From contig OZ038378.1 in NCBI GenBank assembly GCA_964036045.1, positions 144,394,910 through 144,458,909 of the forward strand: a stretch of 64,000 bases of DNA, read 5' to 3'. The DNA is from Eutreptiella sp. 'Long Island Sound 2002' (taxonomy: Eukaryota; Euglenozoa; Euglenophyceae; Eutreptiales; Eutreptiaceae). A program made the translations under genes and the position numbers. Below are positions 21,420-33,518 of the stretch, in pieces. Each line of letters begins with the position of its first letter. Position 1 is the first letter of the stretch. The notes under the pieces were generated by a model. It was not told where the DNA came from. It saw only the letters and a program-made list of their open reading frames with translations, and ran no database searches.

Positions 21420-22305
21420 CCTTTGGTGTGTGCACACAACCACTTTTCAGGCCTCGGCAGCTCAAAAATAGAAATTTCCGAAACTGATTTTTTTGATGCT
21501 TTGACCATCCAAAATGATCAAATATCCTATGTAAAGCATGTTTTGGCGCCTCTTCATGTGTTTTTCACCCTAGTTGGGTGTGTGTGTGGGGGGGTGCTCT
21601 TAAGGGGGTTGGGGCGCACAACCTGCTTATGCACTTTTCAGGCCTCGGCAGCTCAAAAATGGAAATTTCCGAAACTGATTTTTTTGATGCTTTGACCATC
21701 CAAAATGATGAAATATCCTATGTAAAGCATGTTTTGGCCCCTCTTCATGTGTTTTTCTGCCTCTGTACATAGACCAGTGGACGTCAATTGACGAATGCCC
21801 CTCTTCATGCGTTTTTTACCCTAGTTGGGTGTGTGTGGGGGGGTGCTCTTAAGGGGGCTGGGGCACACAACCTGCTTATGCACTTTTCACGCCTCGGCAG
21901 CTCAAAAATGGAAATTTCCAAAACCGATTTTTTTGATGCTTTGACTGTCCAAAATGATCAAATATCCTATGTAATGCATGTTTTAGCCCCTCTTTATGTG
22001 TTTTTCACACTATTTGGGTGTTGGGGGCGGCGGGGCGGGGGGGGGGGGGGCTCCCAAGGGGTCTAGGGCACACAACCTAGTTATGCAGTTTTCCGTGCTC
22101 AGCAGCCCAAAATCGAAATTTCCGAAACTGATCTTTTTGATATTATGACCATTCAAAATGATCAAATATCCTATGTAAAGCATGTTTTAGCCCCTCTTTA
22201 TGTGTTTTTCACACTTTTTTGGTGTGTGGGGGGGGGAGCTCCCAAGGGGTCTACGGCACAATCTGCTTATGCAGTTTTTGTGCCTCAGCAACTCCAGAAT
22301 CGTTG
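21420..22305 (+). repeat. About 185-250-bp satellite-like repeat, five copies
   Basis: Each copy runs through CACAACCTGCTTATGCA, CTCGGCAGCTCAAAAAT, GAAATTTCCGAAACTGAT, TGACCATCCAAAATGATC and a G run with GGTGCTCTTAAGGGGG. Copies begin near 21434, 21619, 21866, 22070 and 22256. The third carries an extra segment of about 45 bp. The similar open frames seen in each copy follow from the repetition and are not independent evidence of coding. Confidence 0.85.
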
Positions 22306-22487
22306 TCCCTCCCCCTCTTCGAGGTGCCTTGCCGAAGGCAATAGAATTTACCGATATTTTGGATGTATGCCGAAGAAAGGTTAATGGTTCCCGAGAGAAA
22401 TAACCAGCAGTGTTGATGTTTTGGACAACAGAGGGCGGTGCGTACGCGGGCCGCCTGGCACACACATGTCAGAAATTCGAGTCGTGC

Positions 22488-22880
22488 GTACTAAAAAACC
22501 CCCGTTTTTGTTCTAAAAAACCCCCCTTTTGTACTAAAAAACCCCCCACTCTAAAGTGTACTAGAAAACCCCCCTAATTATACTAAAAAAAACCCCGGGG
22601 GGTTTTTTAGTAGAATTGGGGGGGGGTTTGGGGCGGGGGGGTTTTTTAGTACATTTCGGGTGGGTTTTTAGTACATTTCGGGGGGTTTTTTAGTACAGTT
22701 TTGGGGGGTTTTTTAGTACATTCAGGGGGTTTTTTTTAGTACAGTTAGGGGGGTTTTGTAGTACAGTTAGGGGGGTTTTTAGTACATTTAGGGGGGTTTT
22801 TTAGTGCATTTCAGGGGATCTTGTAGTACATTTCCGGGGGTTTTGTGGTACGTTTCGGGGGGCTTTTTAGTACATTTCGG
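22488..22880. repeat. Inverted minisatellite of GTACTAAAAAACCCCCC units
   Basis: From 22488 to about 22598 the unit reads TACTAAAAAACCCCCC. From about 22599 to 22880 it reads the complement, GGGGGGTTTTTTAGTACA, in roughly a dozen units of about 20-27 bp. The switch of strand makes the whole block a giant hairpin. Confidence 0.9.
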
Positions 22881-23386
22881 GTTATTTTCGGGGCAATGTG
22901 AGCCCTGAATCTCAGTCCCGGAAGACAGGTTGTCTACATGTTGTGCTGTACGTAGAAAACCCCTGGGGATGTGGGGGGGGGGGTTGCCGCATTTCTATTA
23001 CCGGTATGAAGGAAGGAGAGGCAATGCAGGGTCATGGAAGCACATGTGATTGTACATTCAGTGTTTTGCTTCACATTGCTCTGTGTATGTGCTTTGCATT
23101 CTTTGTGTGTCTGCCTGGAGGGGCATTTTGCTTTGCTTCACACCCCTAGATTTCAGTGGGGTCCCCCGTTTAGTGTGGGGGACCCAATTTTCCCATTGTC
23201 TAACGTCTACGGTCTACCCCCCACTCCCCGCTCTCGACTCTTCCCCTCTTTTTTTCAATGAAACGGAGGCCCGCAGCAGTGTCTCTTCTGCCAAAAACAA
23301 TTTTGTTGCAGGTGCGCCTGCTATTTTCCACATAGCACTTTTTTTTCTGTCAGTTAAACGACACTGTCTGCAAGGTTGGTGCCTGG
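22881..23386. other. Unassigned sequence between repeat arrays
   Basis: Pyrimidine-rich segments before AG dinucleotides (about 23260 and 23370) could be splice acceptors for the frame that follows. I can assign no exon with confidence. Confidence 0.35.
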
Positions 23387-23683
23387 GTGGGGTGCAAGAA
23401 GTTCTTCGCCCGGTGTGGAGGGCCCGAGAGGACGCACAGGCACCAGAGAGTCAAGGAGAGCGAGGCTGAGGGGTACATTGTCCTACGTAAAAGGTTAGGC
23501 ACCCCTGCGGGGTTGCGGTGGGGAGCACACACAGAGCTGAGCACCCGGAAAAAGAAGGAACCAATCCTGAATGACATGGGACAGCTTCATTATATGCTTA
23601 CAGAGTCAGTGATCCGTATTCTGTGTCAGATCTGCTACTGGACTTCTGTGGGGCCATTATGTGAAAGGATAGAAGAATTGTAA
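23387..23683 (+). CDS. Possible exon of unknown function
   Basis: The frame reads MGCKKFFARCGGPERTHRHQ and continues 98 residues with a Lys/Glu-rich section (VKESEAEGYIVLRKR). A reasonable acceptor (CTGCAAG, followed by GTTGGTGCC) lies just upstream, in frame with WVGCKKFFARC. The start could equally be an internal codon of an exon. No family recognised; chance cannot be excluded. Confidence 0.25.
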   Translation: MGCKKFFARCGGPERTHRHQRVKESEAEGYIVLRKRLGTPAGLRWGAHTELSTRKKKEPILNDMGQLHYMLTESVIRILCQICYWTSVGPLCERIEEL

Positions 23684-24927
23684 TATCGAATGTCAGTGGT
23701 GTGGTGCATTTCAGCTTTAGTACATGCTTACGTGCTATTTTGCATTCATGTTGCCTGTAGGATGTGGCAGTTTTCTTTTTGGAGGTGGGGTCTGTAAAAG
23801 ACTGAGCTGGAGCCTAATACAACAATGCACGAGCAAACGATGCTATTACGGAGGAAGCAAGTAGTTGCAATGGACAGCTTTAACGCCAAAAGAATGTGGG
23901 TAAGGGTGTGCGGGCCTGAAGGGGGCTTTTCCTGTTTGGCGGATGTAAATTTTTTTATGTGGTGAAAATGGGGGTTTTTTTAGTACAAAAGGGGGGTTTT
24001 TTAGTACAAAACCGGGGGTTTTTTGGTACAAAAACGGAGGGTTTCTTTAGTACAAAAAGGGGTTTTTTTTTAGTACAAGAGGGGGGGTTTTTTAGTACAT
24101 TTTGGGTTTCTTTTAGTACAAAAGGGGGGTTTTTAAGTACAAAAACGGGGGGTTTTTAGTACAAAAAGGGGCTCTTTTAGTACAAAAGGGGAGTTTTTTC
24201 GTACATTTTGGCGAGGTTTTTTAGTACAAAACGGGGGGTTTTTTAGTACAAAGCGGGGGGTTTGTTAGTACCAAACAGGAGGTTTTTTCATATTCACCAG
24301 AAATTCGAGACCTGATGCTTGGGGACCCTATAGATATGTACAATGCAACGATGCACTTTTATGGGTCACGCAGAGTTTGAGGCCCTGCATGGCATGGGGT
24401 GTCACTGGGCGTGACGGTAACCTCATCCGAATGTTTGGTAGTTAATATTTGATTCTTTGCAGCTGACCGTTTCTCCATGTGACTTCAACACCAGGGGGAA
24501 ATGGCCTCTGCCACGACTTGTTGCTTTTTTTTTGTTGTAGCGAGTATTTTGCTTCTCATCAGTATTTTCCCCAGGAGCAGAATGCAAAGCGTTGGAGAAA
24601 ATTCATGCGAAGAGGTTGCGGCTGCGGAGATGAAGTTGCATGCTGACTTGGCGGCAAACGACACCCAAAAGTAGGCAAAAAAAAAAACAAGCACACCCCT
24701 GATCCGTGGAACAATTGGCTGAAGTTTGACGGTAAACATTGAAGTTGCGCTTCACGATTAGCTGTTTTGGACCATCTCCGCCATGTAGAAAAAAACAGCC
24801 TTTTTTTTTTTTGCTTTTCAACTGCGGACCTTTGCTTATGACCCTTTTTCTGTTTTCTTAGAAAGTTACAATGGTATAGTATGAATATTTCTATGTGCTT
24901 AAGGAAGTAGAGTTTCCGGCAGGCTTG
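23684..24927. other. Intergenic, mostly repeat
   Basis: Besides the array at 23970-24290, nothing gene-like is visible. Several long T or A runs occur near 24530 and 24800. The left LTR of the TRIM-like element starts at 24928. Confidence 0.5.
23970..24290 (+). repeat. GGGGGGTTTTTTAGTACA minisatellite, second array
   Basis: About 14 units of GGGGG-TTTTTT-AGTAC-AAAA in one orientation only, matching the right half of the inverted array at 22488. Units vary in the length of the G, T and A runs. Confidence 0.9.
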
Positions 24928-25139
24928 TGTAATAGGCCCGCCTGGGCAACTAGGACAGGGCTGCAGGCCCTGGCGGCGAGTGCGCCTTTGGCGCGTCGCC
25001 ACGGTAATCGCCAGAGTGGCAGAGATTGTTCAGAGATCGAGATCTGTAGAGATTCTGGGGATTTTGATGTGGTGTTGTTGCGGGTTTTTATTATTATTAA
25101 ATGGTTGCACGATTTGCATTAGTGTGCGATGATGGTCCA
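24928..25139 (+). repeat. Left LTR of TRIM-like element
   Basis: Starts TGTAATAGGC and ends GATGGTCCA. Similarity with the right copy continues six bases further (GATTTG). Confidence 0.65.
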
Positions 25140-25510
25140 GATTTGTCGTTTGCCGTCAGTTGTTCTCATCCTTTGTTGCTTTGTATAGTTGACATGTATC
25201 GCTAAGCCAGGCAAGGTACAGTCCCGGTGGCGAGTCCGGGCAGTGTCAGCGATGGCCGCGTCGTTGACACCGCCGTTTGGTGCAGAACTTGAAGTGTGCC
25301 AAGAGCAACAAGTATACTCGTGTTGAGTTGTGCAAGTGTGCAAGTGAGGACAGGACGATGCAAGGCAACGTACTTGGAAACCAAGCAGAGGTTTTGTGAG
25401 TAGTGGGAAAAGCAGGAGACTCAAGGACACCCGTCAAAGATTTTGAAGATTTGAAAAGTACTTGACTTGGGGGTTGATGACTGGAGAAGCCTGAGAGGCT
25501 GAGAACATAT

Positions 25511-26220
25511 AGTAAGAAAAAGTCACTGCCATGTCTTTCTTGGAGGGCTTGATCCAGGCCCAGCCCCCCTTAAAACCTTCTTGTTGATGCTAAGACTAAC
25601 TTAAGTATTTTTATCTCTCTTTTGAAGCCTAAAGTACACTTTCTCAAAGTAACTAGGGTTGTAACCCTAGCCCCCCCATGAAGTTCACCCCTACCACTCA
25701 ACTGAGCGGAGGTACCTTCCTTCATGGAGGATATACCGAAATAAAATAGGCATTTCATGCTTTAGGCCTTGGAGGTAAAGCCTAGTGGTCTCCCACCCCA
25801 AGACCCCTATACTCAATTGTTTCTACCACTTATTGTGGTTCTACTTTTTAACTGTTTCTGAATTCAGTTGCTTGGCCAAGTCATTTTCTGTGTTGGCCTG
25901 ACATCTATGCCCCACATTCCTAACCAGCACCATTTCACCCAAAAGAGTGCACATGAAGTGCCTGATGCTATCTTGGAGGCCAGAGTCAGTCCAGTTTTCA
26001 TATAAAATCTTTTGTATTATCCATTTGTGATTGAATCTTTGTGTTTATACCTGCATTGTCTATCTGCAGCCCTTCTGTGTTACACTGGATTTCAAAACTA
26101 TTCATTCATTCGATCCACATCCTGTTCTTGCTCTACTTGCTGCTTTGGTTTGGGTTTTCAACTTCAAAACCTGCAGGATTTCATCAAAATATCTAGGGCA
26201 TTAATCAAGGACATCTTTCT
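25511..26220 (+). repeat. 5' LTR of element 1
   Basis: 710 bp, starting AGTAAGAAAA and ending ACATCTTTCT (AG...CT ends). Ends were fixed by the CATAT duplication and by comparison with the other LTR. Confidence 0.9.
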
Positions 26221-26231
26221 GGTAGCAGAGA
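26220..26231 (+). other. Primer binding site (initiator Met tRNA)
   Basis: TGGTAGCAGAGA directly follows the LTR and overlaps its last base. It is complementary to 11 of the last 12 bases of a typical eukaryotic initiator tRNA-Met (3' end CCTCTGCTACCA). Confidence 0.75.
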
Positions 26232-26270
26232 ACTGGTCTGCCCAAGAGTTGCGATTGGTGTAGCGTCTCT

Positions 26271-29200
26271 TTGTGCACGCACCGACGTGCTGAAATCGGA
26301 AGGGGGAACGAAAGTGGACGGCAACCCCTGAGGCACTTGCGTAGAAACAGCAGTTGGGGGTGCAACACGAAGGGTTTGAGGGGCTTGGCTCACAAGCTGC
26401 ACCGAGTGGGAGTTAACGGACGTGCTAACTATCGTACTGAAAACTACCAATTGGCCCGTCACGTTCTTGAAAATGGACTGGCGGCCCTTCAGGTAAACCT
26501 GGATGAGATCCAGGTGGAATTGTTTGCGAGCCAACAACAGCACATCATGCAGTTGTACTGCTCGAAACAATTGAACAATGCTTTCCGTTTCTTCTGGAAA
26601 GCAATGGGCCTAGCGTATGCTAACCCTCCCTTCTCCCTGTTCGCGAAGGTTCTAACCAAAATCGCTTATGAGGGAGGAAGGGTTGTCATGTGCACCCCTG
26701 ACTGGGGCTGCTCTGGTGAACATGCTTACTGGCGCCTTATGCTAGATCGAATGACCGTGGGAAGAGTGCAACTCCCAGACGGCCCCATCTATGTGCCTGA
26801 GGACTCAGACACAGCTATGCAGGCCCCTGAGTGGGCCAGTTTCCTGTCGATCGTTGATGGATCTCTCAATCCTGTACCCCTGTGTGACCTAGACCAGGTG
26901 CTACTGAAAGAGGTCATGGCCAAAAATCGTGGCCTGACCCTTTCTGATCTCAAAAATCGATCTCCTGAGCACCTATCTGCCACACTTACAGGGTGTGAGT
27001 CTCCCGATGGCTATCTGGAACCTGCAGCTGTAAAGGAGGATGCTGACGACCAACTGTCTGAGATCGCCAGCACTATTCCCCCTGTTGATCCCAGCTGTGT
27101 TGACCTAAAACACAGTGCCTTCCTAGCCCAGCTGTTGCTAGAGGAGGTAGATCTAGAGTCAACCTCTGAACCCGCTTCCCCTGTTGGGACACCAGTGCTA
27201 CACATGCAGCCTATGCACACAGGTGAACCCGTGACCCGGAGTGCTGATGCTCTGACGCGGCCTGCTTCTAATAACATGCCATTGTCTGAGCATGACACTC
27301 AGGAACTCTGCCGGCTGTTGTACCTGAAGGCCGAAGGTATTGAGCGCCAAGAGCGGCTGCAATACCTCAGACAGACCTGGAAATCCTCCATCTGGTCTGA
27401 GGAGGACGATGATTCCTATACGCTGCCTGATCCTGAGATACCACTGGTGTATTCTCTGCACTATGGGCAGCAATGTTCCCCTGAGTGGGACGATGGTTCT
27501 GAGCCTGCCGAAACTGCTCATCGGCAGAAAAAGAAAGAACATGGAAAGCGCAACCTCCATGCTGAGGAGGATTTCCTGCAGAAACTTGAGAGTCTTAACC
27601 TTGACCCCTGACTGAAGAAACTGCTGATAACCTATGAGGAGGTGTTCGGCGCCTTGCCGCCTCCCCTCTCTTGTAAAAAACTAGTCCAGATGGACCGAAA
27701 ACTGAAACCTGAATTTGAAAAGACGCGAGTGAGGCGTCGTCCCTATCCCGCTCCACAGGAACAGGTTGAAGAAATCGAGCGCCAGATCCAGGAATGTATA
27801 GATGCTGGCCTCGTTGAAGAATAAAAGAAGGGATACTACCCCCATCATTGCAGTCCCTGTTTCCTGGTTGCCAAACCAGGGTCGACTGCCCTACGACTGG
27901 TTGTAGACTATGGTGAGGTCAACAAGAAAACCCAGAACCACTCAGGGAGTATTCCTAACATGGAAAATACCCTGGAGCGTATTGCCAAATGCAGGTACAA
28001 GACTAAAATGGACAAACACTCTTGTTTCTGGCAGGTGGACCTGACCGCCGCAGCTCAGGAGCTGCTGGCTTTTATAACCCCTAAGGGCCGTGTCTTTAAC
28101 TGGAAGGTTATGCCTTTCCGGGTGGCTAATGCCCCAGCGCTCTTCCAGGAGCTAATGAACAAAATTTTGTACATACTGAGGCGCGAGCCTCTAGTACAGG
28201 AGTTGATTTCTCGGGGTGCAGAAATGGAGGCTCACATCGACGACGTGAGTTTGGGTACTAATACCCAAGAGGACCATGTCCTTCTCCTCCGTGAATTTTT
28301 CATTGTCTGTCAAGAAAACCATCTCCGAATCAAACTCGAAAAATGTGAGTTTATGAAAGAGGAGATAGAATATTTGGGTTTCGACGTGGGGTATGGTTGG
28401 TGGAAACCAGCCGCGTCTAAGATGCAGCCCCTACAGGACATGCAGATTCGCGATGACCCTAAGAAGGGTCTACACGACGTGAGGAGTTCTGTGGGCGCCT
28501 GTAATTTCTATCGGCGTCACATCCACAATTTTACTTACTCCTCTGCCCCCCTCACTGACCTAATCAAGAAAACTACTCCCTGGAGGTGGACCGCCAGAGT
28601 GGAAGAGTGTTTCCAGGAGTTGAAGAAGAAGATTGCCTCCTCCAACTGCCTGGGAGTACCCCGCCCTAAGGGCGAGATTGTCCTGATCACTGATGCCAGT
28701 GATGTAGGGGGGGGTGGTACGATCTACCAATGGCAGGAGCTTAACCCCGCTGAACTAACCCACTGCCATTATCGTACTAGTGGACTGAACCGCGATGGTT
28801 CGTTGAAACATGACTATCCTACCAGTGAGTGGCGACTGGTGCCACTGGGACACTGGAATTGGAAATGGAACCAAGCGCGTTCCAATTACAGCACCTATGA
28901 CCACGAACTCCTGGCCGGTATGTTGGTGCTTTCGTCACAATCCCGACTCCTGGGATCTAACCCTATTGTCTGGCTGTGTGACCAGGAGCCTGTGAAGTCT
29001 TTTCAGAAGGCCCCACCACCAGAGAAAGCTAAGCTAAAGCGGTGGTGGACTTACCTGAGCCAGTTCAGGCTGACCGTGCATCATATCCCCGGAATAAAGA
29101 ATGAACTGTCTGACTATATATCGCGCAACAACTTCGATGCGCTTATAGGTGAGAGCTCTGAGGCGCTCGCCAGAGAGGCTTTCCAGCGTATGGATGTCCA

Positions 29201-30800
29201 GCTTGACGTGTCCATGCGCACTGCTGGAATCCTGGAGGGTTGGAGTCTAACCGACTATCAGTCATAGTACAAAGAAATTCTCCAAACCCTCAGCACTGGT
29301 CTCGAACCCCGTGTCATTGACGGGCACCAGTGGTATAAAAACAATCAGTACCTCTTCTACGAAGACCGAATTGTGGTGCCTGAGGCACGACTGGATGGGT
29401 GCCTACAGTGGTCCCATCTCAGCTCTGGCTACACTGGCGCTAATCGCTCAGTGCACTTCTTCCGTGAGTGTTTCTACTCTAGTCTAACCCTGACTGAACT
29501 GAGGTCGCGTATGCAGACCATTGTGGATGCTTGTGGCTGTCATGCCAGCAAGCAGAGCGACAGTAGGGATAGGGGCCTGATGTCCAGCTTACCCATACCC
29601 TATTGTGCTAACTCTCTACTCTACGTGGATTTCATGCACGGCCTACCACGCTTCGGCGGCTATGATAGTTGCCTAGTGGTCACCTGTGGGCTATCTCGCT
29701 TCACCCGTGTGTTCCCTTGCAATAAGAAAATCACAGGTGAGCAGACTGTGAAACTGTTGGTCGAACAATGGTTCGAACCCTATGGGGCACCTAAGCAGGT
29801 GCAGTCTGATGAGGATGTACGCATCCGCAGTGACACTGGGTGGTACAAACGAGTGCTAAATGCCCTCAACGTGGAGGTAACCACAGGTGTGCCCTATACC
29901 CACACGTCTAACCCTCTCTGTGAGAGACAGAACCGTGTGGTGGAGCAAAACTTAAGAATCCTGATGAAACAGGAGCGTACCAAGGACTGGGTACGCCTAG
30001 TGCCCTGGGCAGTGCTGACCATGAACTCACAGCGGAGCTCTTCTACGGGTTTCACCCCCCACGAACTGTTCCATGGAGGACGACCTGCTTGGTTCTTCAA
30101 AACCCCCTTTCCTGAGGACTTCAGGAGCCCTGTGGGAGATTGGCTGGAACACAAGCAGTCTCTGGCAAGCCAGGCTGGGACTAACCTGAGACACATTCGT
30201 GACCGTGAACTGAGCCGACGGAACCGCCTACGGCGACCTGCCAGCTTCAAGGTAGGTGACCTTGTTTTGGTTCACCATTCACGCCTACCCTCGTGGCCAC
30301 GTAACTGCCTACAGCACCCTTGTTTTGGACCCTATCGTATCATCAGGATAGATGGATCGAGGATCCATGTCAGGTGCAGTCCACGTCTAGGTGGTGAACT
30401 GCTGTGTGCACCTAAACAGTTGAGGCACTATCACTCCCCTGACGATTTGTCTTGGGATGAGTGGCGCCTCAGCGACAGTGAGGTCGAGCGTATAGACCTA
30501 GAGAACGCTGCCAGTCCAGAGGAGGCAGACGAACTCGAAGAGATGACTGCCGATGAGATGGCAGTCGATGGTTACTACGTTGTTGCAGGTATTGCTCGCC
30601 ACGAGTATAAACAGGGCTGGAAATTCCTAACCCTGTGGGATGGCTATGGGTTATCTGAGGCGACCTGGGAACTTATGTCAGCCTTCATACAACCAGACGG
30701 GAGTATCAACCCCATCTTCCGCACCTACCTCGTTGAGAACAACGAGGGGCAGCTCCTAACCCGTGCTGAGACTATGTCCCAGCGTAAAAAGCGAAACTAA
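26271..30800 (+). pseudogene. Element 1 pol: methyltransferase-like, RT, RNase H, integrase, chromodomain, with three in-frame stops
   Basis: One frame runs the whole length, interrupted by TGA (27609-27611), TAA (27822-27824) and TAG (29265-29267), with no frameshift. Segments: 26508-26805 methyltransferase-like, with VELFAS, YANPPFSL and CTPDWG; 27830-28420 RT, with AHIDDV at its catalytic site; 28690-29130 RNase H, with TDAS, CDQEPV and SDYISRN; 29400-30080 integrase, with VDF, SDEDVRI and CERQNR as the DDE residues; and a chromodomain near 30570-30690 (HEYKQGWKFLTLWDGYG, EATWE). Alignment with element 2 places two stops at Arg (CGA to TGA) and Tyr (TAT to TAA) positions, so they are simple point mutations. 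The first about 50 codons have no counterpart in element 2 and mark the gag/protease deletion. Confidence 0.85.
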
Positions 30801-31699
30801 TTTCCCTGTGTCAGTCTACTGACAGGTGCAGTGAGCACTCTTCTGCAGACGTGCCTGTGTATGGGTGTAAGAGCAGTTGTCACAGTTGCCCCGCATTGCA
30901 TCGCAGGACAGGACCGTTAGCCCCCCGTGACAACCACTCCCTGGCCGAAGGCCATTGGTTTTTCACAGACTACTGCTTACTGAGCACTGCACTGACCCTG
31001 TCTGTGCCCTGCAGACCCATGCCTATGGTTTCCAGCGTGGGCCAGGTGGCCGCTTATCAGGATTGCAGCCACCCAGCGAGTGTATGCCTTGTTGACCATG
31101 TGTTGCATGGGGACTGCCCTGATGTAATGACCTTGGGGAGCCAACGAAGAACGGTGGCTTACTACACCAGGGGGGAATGACAAGCAAGGTGTTATGAGGC
31201 AAGGTGTGTCTTCCCTCCTTGGGGACAAGCGAGCCCACAGTTAGGACCCCTGACTGGTCCAGACCCATGGGGTTCTACCCTTCCTTACAGGGTTTACCAT
31301 ACCCCTATGTGTGCTACGTATGTCTGTGTGTGTCTCACTTCTCTCCCCAGCATGGCTCCCGGAGACCGGGCCTCGCTGACGTCGGACCGAAGGTCCTAAT
31401 CAGGTACTATTACCACTCCTATGGCGCCCAATTTCTGTGCTGGCGCCTATCCTTGGGGGAAGACGGCAAAAGCCCTACCTACTAGAGGGGAGGGGTGGCC
31501 AAGTGTGCTAAGGGCATACAAAACACCCATTTTTGCTAAGGGCCAAAAGCTAACGCACTCCCCTGCCCACGAGGAAAAGCACGCGGGACAGGAGACACCA
31601 CTACACTACACACACTAACGCCAGCACCGGCCTTCGAAGGCAGGGTGACCACTCATCACCTGCACTCAACTCCTGCCAGGCCTGCTGACCCTAACCCCT

Positions 31700-32270
31700 A
31701 CACACGCTACTTGGTGTTGCTGTCAATGAGGTCACGGGTCCTAATGACCCTCCTGTGAAGAAGACAAGAGAACACAGCGCTACTAAGCAACTGTGGCCTA
31801 ACAGGGACGTCACAACACGTTTCCCTGCTAGGGCTCGGAAGGAAGAGGTGCTCTTGTTGCGTGCACAGCGTGAATGTCGATGGAGTCAAACTGCCCACAC
31901 CACTCCTGGCTGAGGCGCAGTCAATTGATTGTGTGATCTACGCCGGTGTTTAGCTGGGGCAGAAAAATGGGATAACCGCCGAAGGCAGCTGCTGCGTGCT
32001 CCAATCACCCTGAACCTCTCCCACCTGTACAACAGAGGCCAATGAAGGGGTGTTTGCGGCTGAGGAACCAAGCCACACTCCACGTATTATACGCTTCTCA
32101 GTGTGACCTATAATACCCTGTCCTCAAACAACCCCTGTCAAGCAAGCAAGCGTTAAGAGACTCCTCAGGTTCTCTTAAAGAACGTACCGAGGTGCCCCTG
32201 GGTAACCTAAACAAGGTTTACCGTGCGCATTTCGCGTGGCCTACCCCTTAATGCATCGTGTGCACTCATG
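31700..32270 (+). promoter_or_regulatory. Conserved structured noncoding region of element 1
   Basis: A core of about 110 bp (near 32143-32255) differs from element 2 at about five positions. It can fold: CCTC-A-GGT-TCT pairs with AGA-ACGT-ACC-GAGG, and AACCT-AAAC-AAGGTT forms a second hairpin. Upstream, GTATTATA and TATAATAC (about 32083-32114) form another stem conserved in both elements. The likely role is in cis: packaging, dimerisation, RNA stability or 3' processing. This is inference. Confidence 0.55.
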
Positions 32271-33218
32271 CAGGGAAAGGAGGCGGAACCATGATCACAC
32301 TGACTCAGCCAGGAGGTGAGCTCCTCCTAGGCTTACCTACCTTACTCACCATGCATCGTGTGGATGCCGAAGTGAAGCGAACACAGAACAACCCTATTGC
32401 GAGTTATAAACAAGCCTAAGCGTTTTAAGCAACCCTACTTTAACGCTACGGCTACACACGAGCAAACACTTTCTTTTCTAACCTGTGAAGAGAGAACAAG
32501 GATGAATTGGGGTACAGGGAAAGCGTCACAGCGTGTGAATGCCTCAATTAGGCACATGCATCGCGAGCACAGCGCATATTCTAACCCTACGTGCGCGCTG
32601 CGCGCTCCATTCGCATCGCATACCTTTCATTCCTGTTTTGACCTGTGCAGAGCAAAGGAGATGAGCGTCCGAACCCCCAACGAACACAGCGTTGACAACC
32701 CTAACGTTTTAACGAAGCAACCAACACGAACGCAATGCATGCGTGTGAGATGACACTGGCATACCTGAGAGGTGGGTTTTCCACCTGCTCTGTGTTGTGG
32801 GTTCAGGTTGAATACTTTTCCCTAAAGTTTATAAAAATTTTGATGCAACTGTGCAAAAATTTCCTTTAGAACTTCAAAAACTACGGCTCATGCCGTCTTT
32901 TTCAAAAGCCGTTTACGCTTGCGCAACCTTGTTTTTGAAGTCCGCTTCCTTTGTGCTTGTCTGCGACTTTGTGTTTGGTGTAAAAATGACGATTTCTCGC
33001 GTGATTTCGTCAATTTTTAGCGATTTGACTTGTTAAATCGCTACCCCTTTCGCTGAACCGCAGGAATCACTCCCTGTTGGTTACATTTTCTATTTTTTTC
33101 AGCTCCTGGAGATTTGTGTCCTCCATTGGGAGTATTGCTTGGCCCTGGCCCTTGGTCAGGACGTTTATTTAAACGCTGTTTATACAGCAATCACCGTCCG
33201 CATCGGAGCGGTTGACTG

Positions 33219-33284
33219 TACCCTAGTGGGCAAGCACATGTGCTCTAGGAATGGAGTCCTGGGTTCAAACCCCAGTACCCCCAA
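33219..33284 (+). repeat. tRNA-like segment in element 1
   Basis: TACCCTAGTGGGCAAGCAC (A-box-like) is followed by CTGGGTTCAAACCCCAG, a perfect 5-bp T stem with a 7-base loop (B box). The acceptor stem does not pair, so it is tRNA-derived rather than a gene. Confidence 0.5.
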
Positions 33285-33518
33285 ATTTTTACCAAAAGGT
33301 TTCGTCGCACGCCGGCGACTTTTGAGGAATGCCCCATCGAAGGGACATCATTCACGGTACATTACACTGTTTTTCGAGGGTACCTACAGTGTGATAGGCT
33401 TCTATGAACTGACGAGGATGTTTTTGGTAAGTTTGATGCATTTTCTGAGGTAATTTTGGGAACATTTGAGCCTTTTTCCTTGGTCCTACTAGCTTAGCTA
33501 ACTAGTACTCCAGGTGGG

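Larger units (their letters stand above)
30801..33518 (+). other. Long 3' noncoding region of element 1
   Basis: 2.7 kb without a credible gene between pol and the 3' LTR. About 31700-32270 is strongly similar to the matching region of element 2 (38215-38740). A tRNA-like segment lies at 33219-33284. The sequence just before the LTR is purine-rich (AGGTGGG) and probably the polypurine tract. Confidence 0.7.

Noticed and set aside
22488-24290. True telomere repeats
   Set aside because: The unit is long, variable, interstitial and partly inverted; no regular TTTAGGG or TTTTAGGG tract is present.
33219-33284. Functional tRNA gene
   Set aside because: T arm and boxes are good but the acceptor stem does not pair; the same holds for the segments at 1115, 15300 and 36632.
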